NCBI GenBank assembly: GCA_947095535.1 | Contig: OX352774.1 | Span: 247,529,825 to 247,593,824 of the forward strand | Source: Poecilobothrus nobilitatus | Lineage: Eukaryota > Arthropoda > Insecta > Diptera > Dolichopodidae | DNA: 64,000 nt | Direction: 5' to 3' | Shown: in pieces, positions 58,398 through 64,000 of the stretch | Numbering within the stretch: the first letter of the stretch is position 1 | How the letters are laid out: each line of letters starts with the position of its first letter | Notes under the pieces: generated by a model | Told to the model about the DNA's origin: nothing | Database searches by the model: none | The model's input: only the letters and a program-made list of their open reading frames with translations | Translations under genes and position numbers: made by a program

Positions 58398-58685
58398 AAA
58401 TAAACGCAAACGCAAATAAATAAGTATTTTTATTTGTGCGACATCTATTATTATATACAAGAATTATTTTGTTATTATTTTATTGTATATTTCAATATGA
58501 TTATAATTATATATTCATTATAAGTGTTTATGTACTTATTTTTATTTAATTAAATTATACTAATTGTATGTTATAAGAAAAATTTATATTATTTTTTATT
58601 ATATAATCCATCGCAGGTTTGAACCCGAGATCTTTCGTATGATAGTTTAGTGCCTTAACAACTACACCATTGGATAGACATACAA
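58398..58685 (-). mobile_element. SINE family D, complete copy with tRNA-like head
   Basis: On the minus strand it starts near 58685. It reads TATCCAATGGTGTAGTTGTT (A box) and GGGTTCAAACC (B box, 58616-58626), 74 bases in all, like a tRNA. An AT-rich body follows, ending with ATAATAGATGTCGCACAAAT, AAAAATA and an A/T-rich tail. The tail-end block is shared with 48090-48178. Acceptor-stem pairing is poor, so it is a SINE head and not a tRNA gene. Confidence 0.6.
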
Positions 58686-60194
58686 ATGCCTTCATTAATT
58701 TTTTGATGTTCTGAAGGGCTTTTTCCAATTCTAACCAATTTCAAAAGTTGAATATGGTTATTTAGTGTTGTAGTACTGTATAAGATTTGATTAAGAAAAG
58801 CTTATGTATTAGCTCAGCTCAGTAAAAGCTCAGTATACAATTTAGTAAAATTTAGTTATAAATTAGTTATAAAAAGAAAAAATTTGCTTTAACTTTTTCT
58901 TTTTTCATCCAATGAAAAATAAAATTTTATTTTTTTATCGCAAAATTGTAATGGGACATAAAATTACCTTGAAAATTCATATAAAAGTTTTGTTTACTAA
59001 GATAAAAAAAAAAAATTAAGAAATCTTTTTGATATAATCATTTAAATAATGATGTTAAATTTTTATACATAGGATAATAGGAATGAATGTAAAAATACCG
59101 AAGCGAAAATTTATGAAGCTTAACGATATAACGGATAAAAGAAAACTGAGATAAAGGATATTATATTTAATCAAGAAGGTAGTATATATAACATTTTTTT
59201 TTTAAATGGTCATTTCAAGGGTTAAAACAATTTTAAGCTTTTTTTTTTTGTTTTTTTTTTAATTTTAAGTTACTTTGGCAACTTTACTGTTTATGTTGAT
59301 TTGCATTTTAAATAATATATAAATTTAGATTTAAATAATGGAATGCAAGCTTGCTAATTTCCTTTTTTTAAGCCCAACGAGAAACTTTTTCATTTTGAAT
59401 ATTTTACCAAAAACAAATATTCTTTTGATAACAATAAAACAAGTAACGAAGACTTTTTGTAATAAAATTTTTAATATGATAAATTTGTGTTGTTGGACGA
59501 AAAAAATTTAAATAAAGACTAATTATTTTGTTTTTAAAATTCATTTTTAAATAAAGTCAGAGAAAATTCGATCATTTGAATTGAAATTTTGACATCCAGT
59601 AAATTTTGACATCCAATTGATAGTGCAGTTGAAGTTGAAGAAAATTAAATGAAACAATTTAAGCGGTATTTTGTGTATACAATATTTTTGTAAAATATCT
59701 GCCTTCAAACACTTCTGTATGTTGTATTTCTAAACTATAATGTTACCATTCTGTTCATTAATATTTTTTTTTCAATGCTAAATAATTTAAAACAATTTTC
59801 TATAAATTACTTATTTGTGAAATAAAGACACAATCCAATCTTCAATAATTCAATTCATAGACATAAACCGACCATTAAATACGCTTTTATAATTGATTGT
59901 AAATAAAGGAATGTAAAATATAATATGAATTTATTTGGAAATTTTATTTCTTTGGTTCTTAAAATCATAATATTTTATAATTAGAGTTTAATATTAAAAT
60001 TCTAAATTAAGTATTTTGTTAATAATATGGAAAAACGAATTCTATTAAACCATATATAGAACAATATTTATTTTAATTGTCTTATATCTTCTGTATTTTA
60101 TTTTTATAAATATATCTTTAGATAATGACATTTGTTATATTGAATTTAAATCAATAATGCCTCTTCTCTAATAAGTTCAATGTAACATAATATA
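58686..60194. other. AT-rich stretch
   Basis: No gene or clear repeat. Confidence 0.4.
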
Positions 60195-60330
60195 GGCTGC
60201 AAGTGCACATTTCTAGGCGATGAAAATTCCTAGGTAGTTGAAATTATCGGTTATGAAAATTCATTTATTGTGAGAACTGTTAAAATATGCATCAAATGTC
60301 TTCCTCTCCATCGGTAATGCTCTGTTTTAC
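60195..60330 (+). repeat. Dispersed repeat shared with 17272-17400
   Basis: GATGAAAATTCCTAGGTAGT and TCGGTTATGAAAATTCATTTA parallel GATGGAAATTCCTAGGTGAT and TTGTTATGGAAACTCATTTTA at 17.3 kb, in the same order and spacing. It is probably a fragment of the same decayed retrotransposon. Confidence 0.5.
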
Positions 60331-61486
60331 AATTTGTAATTATTCGGGAAGGATCTTGACAAGTTTGTTTTTAATTTATCTTTTAACTTCCTTTTGTTAT
60401 TTTTTTTCCACTCTCATTTTCTTTCCCATTTATTTAAACTTACCCTATGTAGAAACGAATCCGTCCTAGAGTTTGAGATCTAAAAAAAAACAATAAAAAA
60501 AAACTAATGAATAGGTAATATATAAACAAAAATTACATAAAATTAAAATAGAAAAGAAATAAAAAACAAAATATTGACCTTTTGAACTTTAAACTATTAT
60601 ATTACTAATTAGTAATTACTGTCATCCTTGCATATTAAAAAACATTGCAACATAAGTTCATGACATATAAGTTCATAAGTTCTAAATACTTTTTCATATC
60701 ACTTTTTTTTATCAGTTTATTTAAAAACTTTTTAATAAAAATTAATTTTATGTAAATATAAAAAAAAAAAACTAAAAATAATAAAAACAGAAGAGAAAAA
60801 AAGGTAAAAAAAAAAATAAAATAAAACTATATTAAATAAATAAAAGTTTAAGAAAAACCAATTTTGAAAACTACCTATAAAGGGTAAACATTTTAGTTCA
60901 TTAAAATAAATTAAATAAACTGATTTTAAATATTAGCATTGTAAAAATTTTTTTTGTTTTTGTTCAACACAACAACATTACAGAATATTGTATATATTTT
61001 TACTTATATTTTATTTAATGATAATAGTTTCCACAATTTCCACAATCCTTTTCACATCATACATACATTTATACCATTTAAGAATTCCAAAAAAACAAAA
61101 AACAAAAACACATTCACATAGGAGAATACAGTAAAAGATAAAAAATATTTTGTGAATCATTTTATTATTATACAATATACTCCAGCTTTAGAGTTTCTTA
61201 AAGACAGAAGGGCTAACACAAGGCAAAAATCATAGCACGTTTTAATTGAAGGTTTATAATAGATGTACAACAAAAGGTCTTATTTATATCTCTTAAATTG
61301 TAATCTATTTTAATCTAGACTGTGGAGGGATGAATAAACATCGATCTAAAATAATAGTTAATTTATATATAAACTATTAACCATTTTTAATAGCCATATC
61401 CAAATTCGATGAAAATTATTTGCCTAAAAAGGGTAGGTTAAAAAGGTGGGAATTTTATATAATCGAAAGGAAGCAGTTTAGACGTA
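60331..61486. other. AT-rich stretch
   Basis: Nothing recognised. Confidence 0.35.
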
Positions 61487-62050
61487 AAGGTGAAAGCCCA
61501 ATGTACGCTTTGATTGCTTCCCTAGCTTTGACACGCTTTGACAGTTGAAATAAATTACATTGTATCTTATGTAGCAACGCCGAATGACAAAGTAATCAAA
61601 GCCAAACAAAGTAAGAAAAGTTCGAAATTGACCAATTTTCAATTAGACACTTTGCTTTATTATAGTATTTAAAGAGTAAGAGAATTTTATTTTTAAATAA
61701 ATATTTGAATTATTGAATTCGAAAATATTTGGTAAATTTTGCAAATGTACTCTCATAAAGCCCATGTATTTTGCGATCCAAATATATGTCTCGAACCCAA
61801 AATTGTCGCTAATTCATTATTTTTTGAAAGACTTTGTAGCTTTCGTACAATAAAAATATGGTGTACAAAATATCCCAAATATCTTACAAAGCTTCCATTT
61901 TAAACAACGAAATAAACAATAATAAAAAAATTAAAATGTCAAGCAATTTAAAAGCGTACATTGGTATTACTTAGATTACTTTGCTTCGTTTATTCGCTTT
62001 TCGAAGCAAAGCAAATGAAGCAAGCAAAGCGTACTTTGGGCGTTCACCTT
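61487..62050. mobile_element. Inverted-repeat element with TAA duplication (MITE-like)
   Basis: The left end AGGTGAAAGCCCAATGTACG and the right end (TACTTTGGGCGTTCACCT) are inverted repeats. CTTTG/CAAAG-rich subterminal blocks (GCTTTGATTGCTTCC on the left, GAAGCAAGCAAAGC on the right) extend them. TAA flanks both sides, which fits the 3-bp TWA target of PIF/Harbinger elements, though 3 bp is weak evidence. A second internal copy of the GCGTACATTGG motif lies at 61952. It has no transposase. Confidence 0.6.
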
Positions 62051-62128
62051 AATTCGATTTTAAATAAAATGCTTCGAATTAAATCGAAATTTAACTTTAC
62101 CTTTAAATACATTTGTATTAAAGAAAAT

Positions 62129-62263
62129 AAGTTTAAAGAGGGGCCTCGGTGGCCTAGTGGGTAAGAGCGTATAAAATACGCTGTAAACACCGAGGGAGTG
62201 TAGGTCCTGTCCACATTTATGTGGCAGAGAAATGCATTAAAAAAAAAAAAAAAAGTTTAAAGA
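62129..62263 (+). mobile_element. Young short SINE with target-site duplication and structured head
   Basis: The element spans 62140-62254: a head GGGGCCTCGGTGGCCTAGTG, a short unique part and a poly-A of about 17. It is bracketed by direct repeats AAGTTTAAAGA (62129-62139 and 62253-62263; at least 9 bp excluding the A-run). CCTCGGTG (62144-62151) pairs with CACCGAGG (62188-62195), and inside it AGCGTAT (62166-62172) pairs with ATACGCT (62176-62182). The head is the same family as SINE A, but the family body is absent. The intact duplication and pure tail suggest recent insertion. Confidence 0.85.
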
Positions 62264-64000
62264 TCAATTTTTCTTCTATATTTTTTTTTTAAACTTTTAT
62301 AAAGAAAAAAAGTTACATTTTTGTAATGATTAGTGCTAAGTATTTTAAAATGATATAATCATCAATTCAGTAATTACCATAAAGTTGAATTAATAATGTC
62401 TGAAGACGCAAAAATGCGTACTTTACTTTTTAAGATGTATTTTGGAATGTGGGAATTGTGTCCTCAATTCCGGTAATTGAATCAATCCGTATAGTAAAAT
62501 TCTAAGAGAATCATTTTCTTGGTGTCTCATTATAATTTTATGCTTCGAAATAAAGCATTTAATTATAATTTTAAGAATCTAATATAACACAATTCAGTAT
62601 CTAAAATGTTTTGTTCAATACTGTTCATTTGTAATTTTATCCTATTATGAAAGTTTATTATCACGAAAATTGTTTACATAATTATTGTAGTAGTTTTTAT
62701 TTTAAGTATATTATGTATTATATTTTCAGCAAGCAGGCAAACATTTATGTATAGTTAACAATCAGGTAAACTGTTGTCACGTACACAACAGTTTTACAGT
62801 TTTTACTTTACTGTATTTTGCATTATTGTGTGTATGTAGGTTTTGTTTAAGTTTTTTGTCTTTAATATTTAGTTATTCTTTTTATATTATTTTCTTTTGT
62901 TTTTGTTTATTGTTAAAAATTATAAAAAAGATATAAAAAAAGTATACAAACATACTCATGCGTTTATATTTATATATATATGTATGTAAATACATATATA
63001 GAAATTAACGTCGTTATAATAAAGAATTTTTTATTAATGTTTTTTTTTTTTGTTGTTAGTGTTAAATTTCGCAATAAAATTAATTTTGTGTTGTTACAAA
63101 CAAACAAACAAATAAACGATAAAAGTCTCCCTTCTCTTATTGTTCTTGTTCTCTTTCTTTTTCTTATTGATTTTTTATTCTATCCTGATTATTTTTTATT
63201 TTTGTGTTTTGTTTTTTTTATAATGAAAAAGTTTTACTTGTGTGTCTCAGGAGTCCTTATGAATACAAATTAAGTTTTTGTTTTTGTTTTTGTTTTTGTT
63301 TTGAATCTTATTGATTCACAGGCGCATATTTATCCTGATAACCTACAATGTAAGTATATATATATGATAAGTAATAAATAAATATATTGGGAAATAAAAA
63401 TTAAGGACTTAAGGAGTCTATGCTTGGTTTTTTTATTTTTTTTTATTTCTATGGTTTTGTTCTAAAGTAAAAATTTAAATTTGACAGTAGGAATTTTTAT
63501 ATAGTCCGTCTTTTTATTAAAGAAAAATTATAACAGCATGAGATTTATAAAAACGATTATGATCGTAATTAATAAAATTTAATAGTGAAATAGTTAAAAA
63601 AAAAAAAGCAAGAAGGGGACGGCCTAATTTTTTTTTTTTGGATTTAAAAATCGTTTGATAGTGGAATAGATCCGTTGATTCGAAGAAAAAATCGTTTTAA
63701 TTAAACAGAAAAATGGAAGATAATCTGGCAGAAATTCAATATTATTTGGGGATTTGTGTAGAAAAATTACTTTTTCTGTTGACTGGGTCTGCAAGGCTCA
63801 TCATGAAACATTCATTTTATTTATTTTATTTATTTTATATCGTAACCAATGAAACATTCACTTTGTTTCTCATTTTATATTTCTTACATAATTGCATATT
63901 TGCAGGAGTAAAAAAAAATTTAATATACAATTTGCAAAAACTAATTTAAGAAAATCAAAAAAAAAAAATGCCACTTATTATCCTGATAACGGTGTAAAAT
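62264..64000. other. AT-rich stretch to window end
   Basis: No gene is recognised. A (GTTTTT)n run lies at 63274-63301. The frames at 62980-63273 and 63713-63949 are low complexity or unsupported. Confidence 0.45.

Noticed and set aside
58612..58685. A functional tRNA gene
   Set aside because: A and B boxes are present but the acceptor stem does not pair, and SINE-like sequence follows, with a copy at 48.1 kb.
60287..60469. 60-codon plus-strand frame with Ser/Cys-rich start
   Set aside because: It overlaps the decayed dispersed repeat and turns into Phe/Leu-rich low complexity; no gene signal.
63713..63949. 78-codon plus-strand frame starting MEDNLAEIQYY
   Set aside because: The first 30 residues look mixed but the rest is Phe/Tyr/Leu-rich AT sequence. 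No splice donor of quality or homology is seen.

Overview
The window is very AT-rich eukaryotic nuclear DNA, packed with A/T homopolymers, TA dinucleotide runs and decayed transposable elements. It holds one recognisable host gene with short introns and GT-AG splice sites. The promoter grammar (initiator plus DPE), the Helentron-like repeats carrying (GTCC)n arrays and the tRNA-like SINEs point to an insect, most likely a fly (Diptera). I cannot name the species.

Host gene (about 3.9-12.3 kb, + strand). A ten-exon coding gene encodes a long coiled-coil protein that I read as a CCDC170-like protein. Every internal exon is a multiple of three bases and every intron is phase 0. There are two candidate alternative first coding exons, 3871-3948 (short and mixed) and 6813-6935 (His/Gly-rich). 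Both end in phase 0 and can splice to the shared exon at 8712. The predicted proteins are about 834 and 849 residues. A perfectly spaced Inr+DPE core promoter lies at 6450-6483, ahead of the His-rich first exon. The protein also has an internal His-rich linker, eight SKYD-type tetrapeptide repeats and two glycine-rich stretches near the C terminus.

Repeats in and near the gene. A 0.7 kb terminal-inverted-repeat element lies at 63-760. A cluster of one SINE family lies at 4505-5632, inside the first intron of the long transcript. It contains a tail-to-tail inverted pair and one full copy with an 11-bp target-site duplication.

Gene-poor tract (12.3-64 kb). I see no further host gene. What can be read are transposon relics: two families of Helentron-associated (HINE/mini-me-like) elements at 14.4-15.8, 51.6-51.8, 52.2-53.8 and 54.0-55.2 kb; non-LTR retrotransposon relics at about 16.6, 20, 26.9 and 28.6-29.4 kb; an A-tailed retroposon with an ATT array at 18.8 and 46.8 kb; MITE or foldback elements at 25.1, 28.3, 42.6, 45.1, 51.3 and 61.5 kb; several tRNA-like SINE heads (12.9, 34.1, 47.5, 58.6, 62.1 kb); and small tandem arrays at 25.7, 32.5 and 47.6 kb. 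The rest is AT-rich low-complexity sequence whose open frames are chance products of poly-A/poly-T.

The most informative observations are the two HINE families with the same end architecture, the SINE head with a compensatory stem substitution and clean target-site duplications, and the alternative first exons with a textbook Inr/DPE. I found no sign of a novel multi-gene system.
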